DNA from: Sinotaia quadrata
Lineage: Eukaryota; Mollusca; Gastropoda; Architaenioglossa; Viviparidae
Direction: 5' to 3'
Assembly: GCA_028829895.1 (NCBI GenBank)
Contig: CM054177.1
Span: 75,662,663-75,726,662, forward strand
DNA length: 64,000 nucleotides
Shown here in pieces: positions 40,546-54,000 of this stretch. The notes below the pieces were generated by a model, which was not told the origin of the DNA, ran no database searches, and saw only the letters and a program-made list of their open reading frames with translations. Made by a program: the position numbers and the translations under genes. Each line of letters starts with the position of its first letter. Within the stretch, counting starts at the first letter, position 1.

Positions 40546-42024
40546 AAGTGTGTATTTAGCATTTAGCACCAAAATATTTACAGTGAAAAATATTCTTTTG
40601 ATTTCTAAGTATGAGATTTAATGAGTATTCTAGCTTTTTGCCAAGAGGTTTCCTCCCCACTTCCCCTCTCAATCATGTGATCATCACTTAGGAATTTGAG
40701 GCCCAACGCTAAATGTGGCCTTATTATACTTAATATGGGCTAAAGGAAAACTCAGAAGTCTTGACCTTGACCTTATTCTTAGAGCTTCTAGAAGTTCACA
40801 GGGAATGCAAACATGGTCAGCTGATCATTTCTATAGATTTGTGCTTCTTATTTACTTCATTATTACTCAAATTATGCAATAAATTAGAAAAAATCCCCAA
40901 ATTGGTAGACATTACTAGTAATTGTATCTGATACTGTTTTTCAAGCCAAACATGAGTAGTCAGGCCACAGTCTCTCAGAAAACTGAATAATTGCAGCACA
41001 CTACAATATACCACACCATGATGTTAGATGACACGACTTTATGTTTTCTTTTTTGTTGTAATTTTAAACTGTTTGCTAATTGCGAGAATTTCTTTTGCCA
41101 AACCATTATGTAAAAAATATCCACCATTTAATTTTTTTCCACATTGTTGTCGTCTATGATTTTTGTTGAAGTATATTTATTTCATCCACTGGTGCTTCTT
41201 GTTTAGATATTGAGATGATTTTCTAGCATTTTCCTTGTGTAAATTTGTCTACTCTTAGCAGACAAATTCTATTATTTTCTTTGTATGCAATATAGCTACT
41301 CAGTTCTGACATGACAGTTCTTATTAGCACAAAGATAACTGCTGCTACCTAGTAAACGTGAATTATTTACTCTGAAAATGTCTTTGATCAGGTTTTGTTC
41401 ACTGCATGCCTGCTATGTCAAGTGATATCATTATAGTCTCTACTGACTGTATAGTATAGCATATGAATACATTAAAAGTGCATATCATTTAAATTGAAAT
41501 TGCATATGTTTTACAGTGTTTCTTTAGTTGGGAGAATTTTTACAGTATGGCTCCTTCTTGGTGATGACTACCTGAAACATTTGACACCTATGCTATTATT
41601 TTGGCTTCCAGTTACCTTCATTCTAGATCTCACTGCCAGTCAGTAATCCTCTCTAGGAAGACATCCTCTTTTTGACTACAATGGATTCAAAGTATCTTTC
41701 CCAGAGATGATAACATACTGCAGAATCACCCCCAGGGGGAGATAAAATTGTAAGTTATATCTGAAGAGTATAAACGTATCAACTCTCATCAACTTGTCCT
41801 CATTTATTTGAGTAAATGCTTATTTTATAACTGTACTTATAACATTTACATACATCTTGCATGTCTATCGTGCACTGTAACACTGTTGTGCCATTATTAT
41901 ATCTTGAAGCAGCCAGTGGTTTCAATCGACCATTTTTGTTACATATTTAATGTCAGCAGTTCATTGATCAAACATTTCTGCTTTTTACCAAATGTCTACA
42001 CTTATCTAGGCATGACTGAGAATG

Positions 42025-42076
<52 letters not shown>

Positions 42077-45000
42077 AAATCTATACCTGACTATCAATCT
42101 GGTAAGTGGCCAATCATACTGCTTTGTGACTATATATGTGCCTTTAGCTGCAAGTGTGTGTGGAGTGATTGAATGAAGTGTGCATATATATAATTTTATT
42201 TGGATTAACATAATTATTATTATTTAACTTATGAGTTTTATTTTTTTTTAATAGAAAAATGACTTAAATCTACTAGAATGAAAAAGTATGCATGTCAGAT
42301 TTAACGAATCATCAGTGATCACAAGGAAAATCATTTCACTCAAAATTATAACAGGCAAACAAAACTTTCACAATAGCAGTATTGTGAAAAGTAAAAAGGA
42401 GTGTTACCACTCCCTTTTTAACTCTCATAAATCATAAATCCATTTTTTTTTTTAAAAAAAGAAGAAGATATATGTACCTGAAATCCAGGCAGACCTGGCA
42501 ACCCCTCAATTCCCATTTCACCTTTTGCACCATCCAAACCAGGGCGACCCTGCTCCCCTATTAATCCTGGGTATCCTTTGGGTCCCATTGTACCTGGCTG
42601 TCCTGGAAATCCTGGAAGCCCAGGCAAACCTGCCATTCCCTTCAAACCATCCAAGCCTGGCAAGCCATCATCTCCTCCCTCACCTTGAACTCCTGGACAC
42701 ATGATTAAAACGGTTAAAATTTTACGTGTTGGATAAAAATGCTGAATTTATCTCTAACTGAGAGGTAAACTATTGAGAGCTGTTAGAGCCTTTTCTCAAC
42801 AAAACTTTTAAAAATATTTAATTCCATTTTCAGATATTATTTTTATGCAAGAAACCAGTTTAGAAAGTAGAAACTGAACAAAATGTTGTTAAATAGTTTG
42901 GCAGTTGTCTGTCCATTGCCTACCATCTGATAATCAGCTTTTTTGTTGTTGTTGTTTTGTTATTTTTCGAACTGGAACTGGCATAATTTAGTGAACACTT
43001 CAAAATTTTACATTCAATTGTTTTATATATAAAAGAGAGTGATATTAATTTCATAAATAGTGTCATATTTCCTTTTCTTTTTGAAATTGAAATGCAGATG
43101 ACCCATATGCATGGTGGCATGCATTCTAGTTCATTTTCTTACCACTTTTCTTCCCAAACTGTCCCTTGAGAATTTCAAATCATTAGCTAAACTAAAAGAA
43201 TAGCATCCCTAGTGGGTGCAGATATAGTACTGAGAATGCCAAAAAACCTCTTAATATGAAGATCAGTTACACTTCTGTTAAAACAAAAGGCAAACAGCAG
43301 TTTTAGATATCAACCAACAAGTTGTTTTCACCACTCACCAGGGATGCCATCACGTCCAGGTTCACCATCATAGCCATTTCTGCCAGGTTCACCTGGCTCT
43401 CCTTTGCTCAGTTCCACACGGAATACATCTCCTTGCTGACCTGTTCAGGTGAAATAAAGATGCTTAACAAATTATCTCAGCACAGTCTAATAAAGAAAAT
43501 ATTAAATCAGATCCCTTTAAGTCTCAAATTCTTAATATTTATTTGTACTTTTGCACACAAAAATTAAAGAAAAATAGCTAATTAAGTGACTTCAAATCCT
43601 TGTAGTGCAAAAGTGAGTGAAGGTTACAGTAAAGAACTTGACAAGGGAAATATTATAAACAGAAAGAAAGACAAACATTCCAGGAAATGGAATGGAAGTA
43701 AATTGAGAAAACTAAAGCAAAAACATAATGCAGATTCTATTGAAATGGTTCAAATAGTATTTATTTTAAATATTAAACTGCAGAAACTATAGGCTAGAGA
43801 ACTGGATTTTATCATTCCGTTCACACAGCAAATATTTTATTCATAAGTAAAACCTACATTTTAAATGTTAAAGAGACAACATATACATACACAAACAACA
43901 ACACTTCATAAAAAGTTTGAAAATACTTTTAAAAAAATCTCAATTATTTTTACATTAAAAGAAATAAAATAGTTTTATTTGTAGATAAAATAATTTTCTT
44001 ATGAGCGTTTCTTACCTTTCGCTCCTAAAGGTCCAGGAAAGCCTTCTAAGCCTGGCAAACCAGCTTGACCCTTGCGGCCCACTGGACCTATAGAGGTCTG
44101 ACCTTTTGGCCCTTTGCGGCCAGAATCCCCAGGTTCGCCTGGTAATCCATCAAGTCCATCATCTCCAGCCTCTCCCATATCACCCTGAAGTCAAAGGGAA
44201 ACAACCTAGCTTAATAAAGTCCTTCTTCTTCAGTCTTTCCCGTATCACCTTATAGTAAAAGGGAAGCAACCTCAATATAGTTGCATGGATCATCTCTTTC
44301 ATATCACGGTCAGTCAAATAAAGGGAAACAATCTAGTACAGTCAGGATCTTACATATTAAATGAAGTTAAAGTGTACTGTTCTTGAGAGAGATTACAACC
44401 TCGTAAGGAAAAATATTATTTTATTATACACAACTAAAGATATTTCCAATGTAATTTTATGTATCATATTTATTTTTCTAAACGGTCAAAGAATTACAAG
44501 CATATGCCAGCTCAAATGAGGCTGGAAGGTGGCAGAATGACAAAAATCAAAGTAAATCTGTAGAGACATTTTTTTAAAAAAATTATCAAAGAATAGCACA
44601 GCACCAATCAAATATATCTAATCATTATGTTGGTTCCATCAAAGGAAAAAATTACAATAGTTTATTTACAGTTACTTTTGACATAATTATTAGATATTAA
44701 ATTAAAAGCCTTTGCACAGAACTCTGAGGATTTATGACTGATACAAACATTTCAACCGGAAGATCAAGGGTCATGAACATAAACTGATAGGTGGTAGTAT
44801 AATAAATAAATGCAGACAGGTGATATCTGTATATCTCAGTGATCAATACAACTGTTTTGGAAATTTCAGCATCAGTGACAACAAACAAATTAATCAGTCA
44901 AATTAAGAGTCAAATATTAGATTTAACTAACAATCAAATAAACAATAAATCCATCAAACAAGGAAAACAAACAAACAAACTAAATGGTATTTCAAATAAA

Positions 45001-48000
45001 ATTCAGTCAAACAACCAAGTAAACAAACAAACAGAAAGACTCACTTTCATTCCTTGAAGTCCAAACAACCCAGGCGAACCCCGTTCACCAGTGTCACCTT
45101 GGGGGCCATCTTGGCCTGGAATACCTGGAAAACCTGCATTACCCTTTTGTCCTTTGGGACCACGGAAAAACTCAAGATTGGGTGGTGGAAGTTGTTCCCC
45201 TTGAAATCCTTTAAGACCAGGCAGTCCATCTGCACCAGGTTGACCAGGTAAGCCCTTGAGTTAAAAAAAAAAAGAACAAAAGTTTGTCCTAAATTAAGCA
45301 AAGAAAATAAAATAAAACTATAATAAAAACTTCTGACAGTAATGAATTAAGCAAATAAAATAAAACTATAATAAAAACTTCTGACAGTAATGAATTAAGC
45401 ATAAACTATTAGTCATGAACAATTTACAAACCTGTTGTAATGCAAAGAAAAAAATGCTTATTAAAACACAGATACAAGTGGATATACTTATAGGCCCAAT
45501 CTGTATGTATACTAATACAATCACATATCAAGCCCTATTACTTTCTAGCTATTAAAACACAGTTACAAGATGACATGCTTATAGGCCAGATGTGTACCTA
45601 TCATAATACAATCCCATAAGTCCTATTACTTTCTATAGTCATGATTGTCAAGCTGTCAAATCCTTCTAACTATCAAAATAGATACAAGTGCTGGGATATG
45701 AATGAATTCCATTCTAAAGGATATTTGAAATTTGATTTCACATATACCAGGGGTGCACAAACCGCAGCCCGAGACAGGGCTCTATGCGGCCCCCAGAGGA
45801 CTTTTGGATGTTACCATTATTACAAATGTAAGGCACATTATTTCACTATTTGTGCTGTTTTTTTCTACTGAGCCATCCATGTGGCGGCCCTCCATACACT
45901 TTCATTTGGAAATGTGGCCCCCTGGCCTAAAACATGTGTGCACCCCTCATATATATGGTGGAAATTTGGCAATTGGTGTTGAAAGCTAGAATTTGATGTG
46001 AAAGCCTAAGCTAAATTTGAAAGCTGGAATTTGACATGAAAGCCTAATCAAAGTATAAAATCCAGAATGCAAAGTAGAAATTAATCCTGAGATATAGAAG
46101 GGAGCTAAATCTGGTATGCAAGTTCTATATGTTATGTGAGGTGTCATCTAAAGTGACTTCACAACTCGAAAGCTATTATTATGCCAGCAGAATATGATCT
46201 TTTACTTGAAAATGATAGAAATAAATAAGTGTTATTTTTATAACAAAACTGATTAATAGTTTTTTTTAATGTGATTTGTTAACATAAATTCATCTTGATA
46301 TTCTCATAAGTGTAATGTGTTGAGAGTGTTATTGTTTCATGTCAGTGATTACATCACATATGGGCATATTATGGGTCACAAAAAGAAACAGAATCATCAC
46401 ACTTCTGGAATGTCCAGAATTTATATAGCAGCAACATATAAACTGAATAATAAGAAAATTACAAAGTAATAGGTAGATATTTTACTCCAGTATTTATTCT
46501 AATCATGCGCCCACCACAACAACAAAAAATGCCTTTTCTATCTAAGAATTTTGGGGAAATATTGGCATTTATTTGTATTTATAAACCAATTAATCTGAAA
46601 CTTACTGGTTGACCATCACGGCCCTGCTCTCCCCGATAGCCTGGTTCACCTGGTTCACCCTTAAGTCCAGGAAGGCCCACCAAACCAAATGCACCATCAC
46701 GACCTAAAATACAAAATTATTAATACTGAATCAAATCAATACTGCCATCTATTCAGATTCATTATTTAAATAAATAGGCTTACATTTTTCATTGTCTTTT
46801 AACACTCTTATTTTCATCTGTATTGTCTTGATGAAAGTTATTAAGCTGAACAGTGACTCAATTAATTGTGTTTGTATTGTCATTATTTAAATATGAATAG
46901 GCTTAAATATTTCATTGTCTTTTAACACTCTTATTTTCATCTGTATTGTCTTGATGAAAGTTATTAAGCTGAACAGTGACTCCATTAATTGTGTTTGGTA
47001 TTGTCATTATTTAAATATGAATAGGCTTAAATATTTCATTGTCTTTTAACACTCCTATTTTCATCTGTATTGTCTTGATGAAAGTTAATAAGCTGAAACA
47101 GTGACTCCTTTAATTGTTTTTGTATTGTATGTCTGTCATGCATCCATGGAAAGAACACACCATATTTAATTTTGTCCATGGCTGGAAGAGCATTTAGAGA
47201 GAGAAAGTGGGCATCGGGAAAGGCGGATATCACATAATAGGTACCGGTCAGTTGGAGATGCCTAATCGAGAAAAACTTGCCCTAGAATCATAAACATTTT
47301 TGTGCTGATGGACTACCACTAGACCATTTCAAATAGCAGACTTCACAGTGCCAAACCAGGGTAAAAATCCGAGGTAGGGAAAAGGGAACTAATGACAACC
47401 ATATGCAAAAAAGTATAAATATTAATGAACAGCTTAAAATCTCCACTTCTAATCTAGTAATTTCATGAGCAAAGGAATGTCTGGTAACTATGTAACAGTT
47501 TAAAAGAAACAGAGGTCAAAACACTTGACTAAGAAGAGAATGATAGGTGAAACAGTTTGATTTCTTCCACAGTGTGTAAAGAACCACCCTTTAAGGAAAA
47601 ATATATGTTGTCAAATTATCTTTTTTTTTGAGAGAGAGTGAGTTTAATTTGGCACTAATGAATAACTTTTACAGAAGAAGTTAGCTGAAAATTGTGAACA
47701 TGGAAATAGCCAACTTCCCAATTTAATTATCATGTATACAATAAAATATTTATGAGAATCCTATTCAAAATACATTTATAAAATAGCCATAAATGATAAG
47801 AATAAAATAATAAATACTATTTAGTGTGAAAATGCAAAATGTTTTTCTTAACTGCTTGTTTGTTGCAGTTTCAAAATGTCTCAAAGTCAAAATGTTACAA
47901 AATATTTTATCCAGAAGAAACAAAAATTCAATCAGTGATAATGAGAGCAAGTATATGAAAGAAATTTCTAAGATGTCAGATGCCACAAGGTGAACAAATA

Positions 48001-51000
48001 TTTGAAAAACAGATTTTTTTATTATCTGATTTTCTTTGTTTACTTTCAAATTCAAGTATATTTATTTATTATTTATTCTACAATCAGGCACATTTTGGAG
48101 GGTTCCCTTGTATTTATATTTACAAAAAGCTAAAGGTTTCTGATGTGTAGCCCGTGTTAGTTTAGGTATTTGTGTCATCATCATATATGTAGGTGTACAG
48201 TCGCATCCCCACGCTCTGTTGTAAAATGGGTCACGACCACTCTCTTTCATATCGCGCGCTAGCTGTGTTAGAGTGCATATTTTTATTGTTATATACTATT
48301 TTACCGCTCCTTTTGTTTCAAATCGCGCGCTATATTGGCGTTAGCTGTGTTAGAGTGCATGCTTTTATTGTTATATATTGCTTTAGATAGTTAGTAAGTG
48401 AAGTTCATATAAATATATTTAGAAAGGAGATAGTTTATATTTTTAATTGATGTATTTTTATATGATGAATAATGTTATTGTATTTGTGTACTTTGCAATT
48501 TATGTGTGTGTGAATGCTTTTCCTGAAGCCCGCCAACACAGATTTTATTTTATTAAAGGTTTAATTCTTTAGATTATATATATGAAAAGATTTGTATATT
48601 AAAGGATAATTAAAGTAGTTTCACTATATATTTGAATTATTATGTAATTGTTAGGCATATAGCTATAATTGATAGTGGAAAGCAAGTAAAGAAACACAAA
48701 AGTTATTTTTAGAAGCCTTTCCACACTAGATTTTCGTTTTCATAACCCGTGGGCTTCGGGGAGGGCCGCTCCCATAGGATATAATGAGCATGTGTGGTTT
48801 GATTGAGGGTCTGTCTGCCTGCCTCTGAGAGTCTGTCTCTGAGGACCTGTCTACATACAAATAAAGACCATGTAACAGCAACCAGGCGTTGTTAACTCTG
48901 TTATCATGACTGCCGTCCATCATTGTCGTTCGTCAGTATTGTCTCACTGTTTATGACCCAGGGTACTACCACTCTGGATCTCCATCCACTTCAGATGGAT
49001 AATGAGTAAAACATCAATTACTGATAACTACTAAAATTCCAAAAAGTAATCATCTTTAAAATAAAAATAAAATAGATTAAAATACAAAATAATTTTATTT
49101 ATTTCTCAATGTAAAAATACATTTTCAAATATTATTAAAAGTTATTAAAACATTTTGTCGATGGTTATAAATGAAATTATATTTTATCAAAACTTTCACC
49201 AACTCACCAACCAATCCTGGCTCTCCAGGTTCTCCAGGAGGTCCAGGCAGGCTATCTGGACAAATACCACAATCCTCTCCCCGTCTGCCTGTTGGAACAA
49301 GTTAGATTGACTTTATTATTGTTTGCAAACAGTGGTAGTAGTAGCATTAAGTATTACAAGAATCCCTCATTTTATGTAATTTACTCATAAACAAATTGTC
49401 ATACAGAGTTAAATTCCCACTGTTTTCAATGTAAAACTTTACTCTGTATTCATGAGGTCTACAAAAGTCATATCACTCTGACATTGTTATTCCTGCCTAT
49501 TCCTGCTAGTAAAATTGTATCCATTCAGCCTAATTGCTATTGTGCCTTGATTAATCTACTGTACACTGTTATTATACACTGTTACTGAACACAAAATATT
49601 TGATAGTCAATTCTGTCCAGTGGTCATGTATCATATATAAATGTGCAACATTTACTGCTAAACCTACAAAAATGCTGCTTAACAAATATTATGAAACTTC
49701 TAACTTTAGAATATATAAAAAATTTCATGTTTATCTGTCAAATAAAAGCACTTGGTATCTATTTAGTCTTTCATTTCCAGAAAAGAAATTAGGCAAGTGA
49801 AGATTTTTAAAAACTGTTCTTGATGTGTCAACATTGTCAAATCACTACTATTAGAACGTACATAATCATTGGATATTTGACCTATATTTATTACTGTTCA
49901 ACAGCACTGCTTCTACAACATTCATTACCATTGGATATTTGACCTATATTTATTACTTTTCAATAGCATTGCACTAGAACATTCATAACCATTGGATATT
50001 TGATCTATATTTATTACTTTTCAACAGCACTGCTGCTACAACATTCATAACCATTGGATATTTTACCTATATTTATTACTTTTCAACAGCACTGCTGCTA
50101 GAAATAGAACATTCATAACCATTGGATATTTTACCTATATTTATTACTTTTCAACAGCACTGCTGCTAGAAATAGAACATTCATAACCATTGGATATTTT
50201 ACCTATATTTATTACTTTTCAACAGCACTGCTGCTAGAAATAGAACATTCATAACCATTGGATATTTTACCTATATTTATTACTTTTCAATAACACTGCT
50301 TTACTAGAACATACATGAACATTTGATATCTCATCGATATTTATTACTTTTTAACAACACTGTTACTAGAACATACATGAACATTTGATATCTCATCGAT
50401 ATTTATTACTTTTTAACAACACTGTTACTAGAACATACATGAGCATTAGATATCTTACCGATATTTATTACTTTTTAACAACACTGTTACTAGAACATAC
50501 ATGAACATTTGATATCTCACCGACATTTATTACTTTTTAACAACACTGTTACTAGAACATACATAAGCTTTGGACATTTATTAGTTTCAACAACACTGCT
50601 ACTAGAACATATATAAGCATTGGATATCTGACATATATTTATTACTTTTAAACAGCATGTAAAAATGTATGTTTGGCTCTAGCTATGGAGTTCAAACAGT
50701 CCTGCAGCAGGGCAATTTGAAATCAAATACACATTCCATAGGCCACATAGTTGAGCCCATAAAAATGAACTGCACAGTAATACTCCAAATGCAGTTCTAA
50801 TTTACAAAACAATGTCTTCATCAAAAACAAAAAGATTCCATCAAAGCAATATCATTTATTGCACTGAAAATTGATTATTTTCATCTCCACCATTTTTTCC
50901 CTGAGGACACATACACATGCATGGAAATGGGTACAAAATAATGCAAATGCTTTCTTGAGATATTTCAGGGTCAGAATACTGCTTATTTATGTCTACAGCT

Positions 51001-54000
51001 ATAGCTTAAGTACTGACAGCTTTACATCTTACCTTTAAGCCCTGACAGACCAGGTAGACCAGGAACACCATTTTGACCTACATCACCGATATCTCCAGGC
51101 AAGCCAGCAGCACCTCGAGGGCCAGAAATTCTGGGTCCGTTACCTGGTTCCCCAGCATCTCCAATTGGACCAGGGTCACCTGGCCAACCTGGCAGCCCAG
51201 GTAATCCATCCTGACCAGGTGATCCTCTGGAGCCAGGAGGGCCACGGACAGTTTCTCCAACTGGCCCTTTCTCACCAGGATCACCAGACAAGCCTGGGAA
51301 CCCAGGCTGCCCATCTTCACCACTTAACCCAGGAATGCCTGAAAAAAGTATGTTCATTATAAAGACAATTGTAATTGCAGTAAAGAACCAAAATATTCAC
51401 ATTTAATTAAAAGTGTCCTTTTGCGTTAAAAAATAATTGTTCATTTACTAAGTTTGAATGAATGTTCACAAATCAATTTGTGAAAAGTGTCTTCGAGAAA
51501 AAAACCAACAAAACAATAGAAATGTGCATTCATGTGGACAGACAATAAAATGTTCACATTTAAAATGAAACATTTAAAATGGAAAAATTCATAATGATTA
51601 CACCCTTGTAATGTATGATTTTACAGAGTTGGCCTGGTTTTAGCCTTTCCATCTACATATTAATTTAAAATAACTTGAATGGCCAGAACAAATTTGTCTG
51701 AAGGAAAAGATAGTGAAGATGTCATTTAAATCGAAATTTATATTCTTGAGAGAAGTGAATTTTGCAATTTAATCGAAATCTGCAATTTTAAATTTCTTTA
51801 TTTGATACATTTTAATTAGAATCTTTAATTAGTTTTAAGATTTGTCATATAGAATTAAAACTCACACAGTGCCTGATAGTTTACGCTTTTGTCTCTGTAA
51901 ATTTGCAGATATTATAACCATTGATGCCTAGTACCTTTATGTGATTGCCTCTAGCAGTAATTTTAAAATTACAAATAATTTATTCCAAATGTTTTCACCT
52001 GGACATAAATGACTTATTTTTCTGCTCTCATGGGATAATATAAACTATTACATTTTTGTAACTCACCTGGTTCACCTCTGTCTCCTTTCATTGATTCACC
52101 AATTAAGCCCCTCTCACCAGGTAGGCCATCTAGACCAGGTAAGCCTGGAATACCTGAAAGTCCTTGCCTGCCAATTTCTCCAGGAATTCCTGAATAATCA
52201 TGCAAATAGAGCTATATGTCTGTCATATATGCTAAACAACCATTAATTAGATAAGAAAAACAGCCATTTCAAATGTGAAATCCTGTTTTAAAAAGAAATG
52301 AAATACTAGTATTACTTTCTAAAAATCCATTTTCATGGTTATTTTATTATTAAACAGATATGTCTATATGATCTCATAAATATATCTTCTTGAGTTTATT
52401 TTATATATCATAACATATCTCTGAGGACATGTTCAAAGCAATCTTTCAAGCATTTGTCCAAGCACTAAAATTTTTATTTTTTATTTTCAAAACAGTGAAT
52501 TGTGCTTTGTTAGAATCAGTTTTCTATCTTCCCCACCCCACCCCTATTTCCCTTCTTTCTCCTCATCCAAGGAGACAGAAGATTAAAACAGAGGCAGTTT
52601 GCATTCCAGGGTCTAGGTGCATGAAAAAGCCGGTTGGTTACTATCTATAATATGAAGCAGCTACAAAGCTCAGTAAGACTGGACTATACAAGCAAGGAAA
52701 CAAATTATAATAAATCAGTTTTATCTCCAATTCATAAAGTTTTATTTAAAACAAACATATATGCTTGGTTGAACCATTGTATGTCCCATTTTAATTTTAA
52801 TCATTACCACTTAAGCGAGCCACTCTCAATAGTCTCAATCTACATCTACTTATAAACTCTCAACATGCTCAAAGTATCAAAGCATGTCAATTCACACTAA
52901 TCTGTGCATGTCCTCATCCATTAAAGCATTTTTTTGGTATTAAATGGCATCATTCTTTCATGTTTTATTTCTTGTACTTTACAGAAACAAGAAAGTGAAC
53001 AGTTTCATAAATAAAACATCCTTTATTCACAGAACAGATACAAGTGTGTTTGATTTACCAACTCTTCCTGGCAAGCCCTTTGGTCCAGGAGGGCCATCCC
53101 GACCACGTGGGCCTGGCAGTCCTGTTTCCCCACCTTCCAGATATTCACCATCTTTACCCTAATCAAAGTTCCAAACAGACAAGAAAGGAAAAAAATAAGT
53201 GAAACATGCAAAAGACTTTATTTTTGTATTTGTGTGCTTCATAAAACTAATGAGTTTTCAGTGGGTTTTTTAAGAAACTAAAAATTTATCTTAAAAAAAA
53301 TTTAAACAGTTTGATTTAGAGATTTCTTGTTCTCTGCTAACTATATTATTTTTCTTACCACCATTATTTTCCCTTTCATCTAGGTGGTCATTATTTAATG
53401 AACATTTAATCAGTTCTTATAATGATATTACAAAGTAAAATGGGTTTTGTTCTGTTTTAGTCAGTTCAGAAAATTTAATTTAAATTAATGTAGAATAAGT
53501 GGAGAAATATTCAACTAATTTTTTGACAAAGAGTTATCTTCTTTTTCTAGCAAAGTTTTACATGAAAATAAAACACTTTGTGACATTCTTGTTTGGTATT
53601 TTTTAGCAAGAGGTATCTTATCCAAGCATTCATAAACTAATTTGAGAGCACACTGCTCATGTCCAGACTAACAAGATTCAGTGACTATAAAAGCCACCAT
53701 TGATTACTTACAAGTGGCTGACATTGATCCACTAAGCATAAATGCCAAGATCTGCCATAACCATGAAGTTACATTATGAAACTATATTGACTGCCTCCAA
53801 AACACAGTTCACATGTTCACTATCAAAACCATTAACCAAAGATTACAGTCCTGTTTGTTACATGTCACAAAACGGGAGGCTCGTTACAAGCCGTCCCCGA
53901 GCTGAAGTTAGAGATGCAAGGGGTGGTCTATTTTTGGCCTGCTCCGGTGCACCTCCAAGATTAGCCCGTGTGACGTATGCCAGTACTACGTCGTGTCAGG

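Larger units (their letters stand above)
39591..42477 (-). other. 2.9-kb intron with microsatellites
   Basis: A 78-bp direct duplication lies at 39696-39850 (GGGAGAGAATCTTTCCAGGT). (TG)n tracts lie at 40511-40544 and 42026-42075. Frames running through these tracts are artefacts. No exon is seen. Confidence 0.75.

Noticed and set aside
40364..40621. 85-residue plus-strand frame with CVCVCV
   Set aside because: Same artefact from a (TG)n tract.
41808..42176. 122-residue plus-strand frame with a Cys-Val repeat
   Set aside because: It exists only because a (TG)n tract has no stop; no domain, no splice support, and it lies in a collagen intron.
49835..50660. CRISPR-like regular repeats
   Set aside because: The sequence between repeats is itself repeated, the genome is eukaryotic and no cas-like gene is present; it is a minisatellite.
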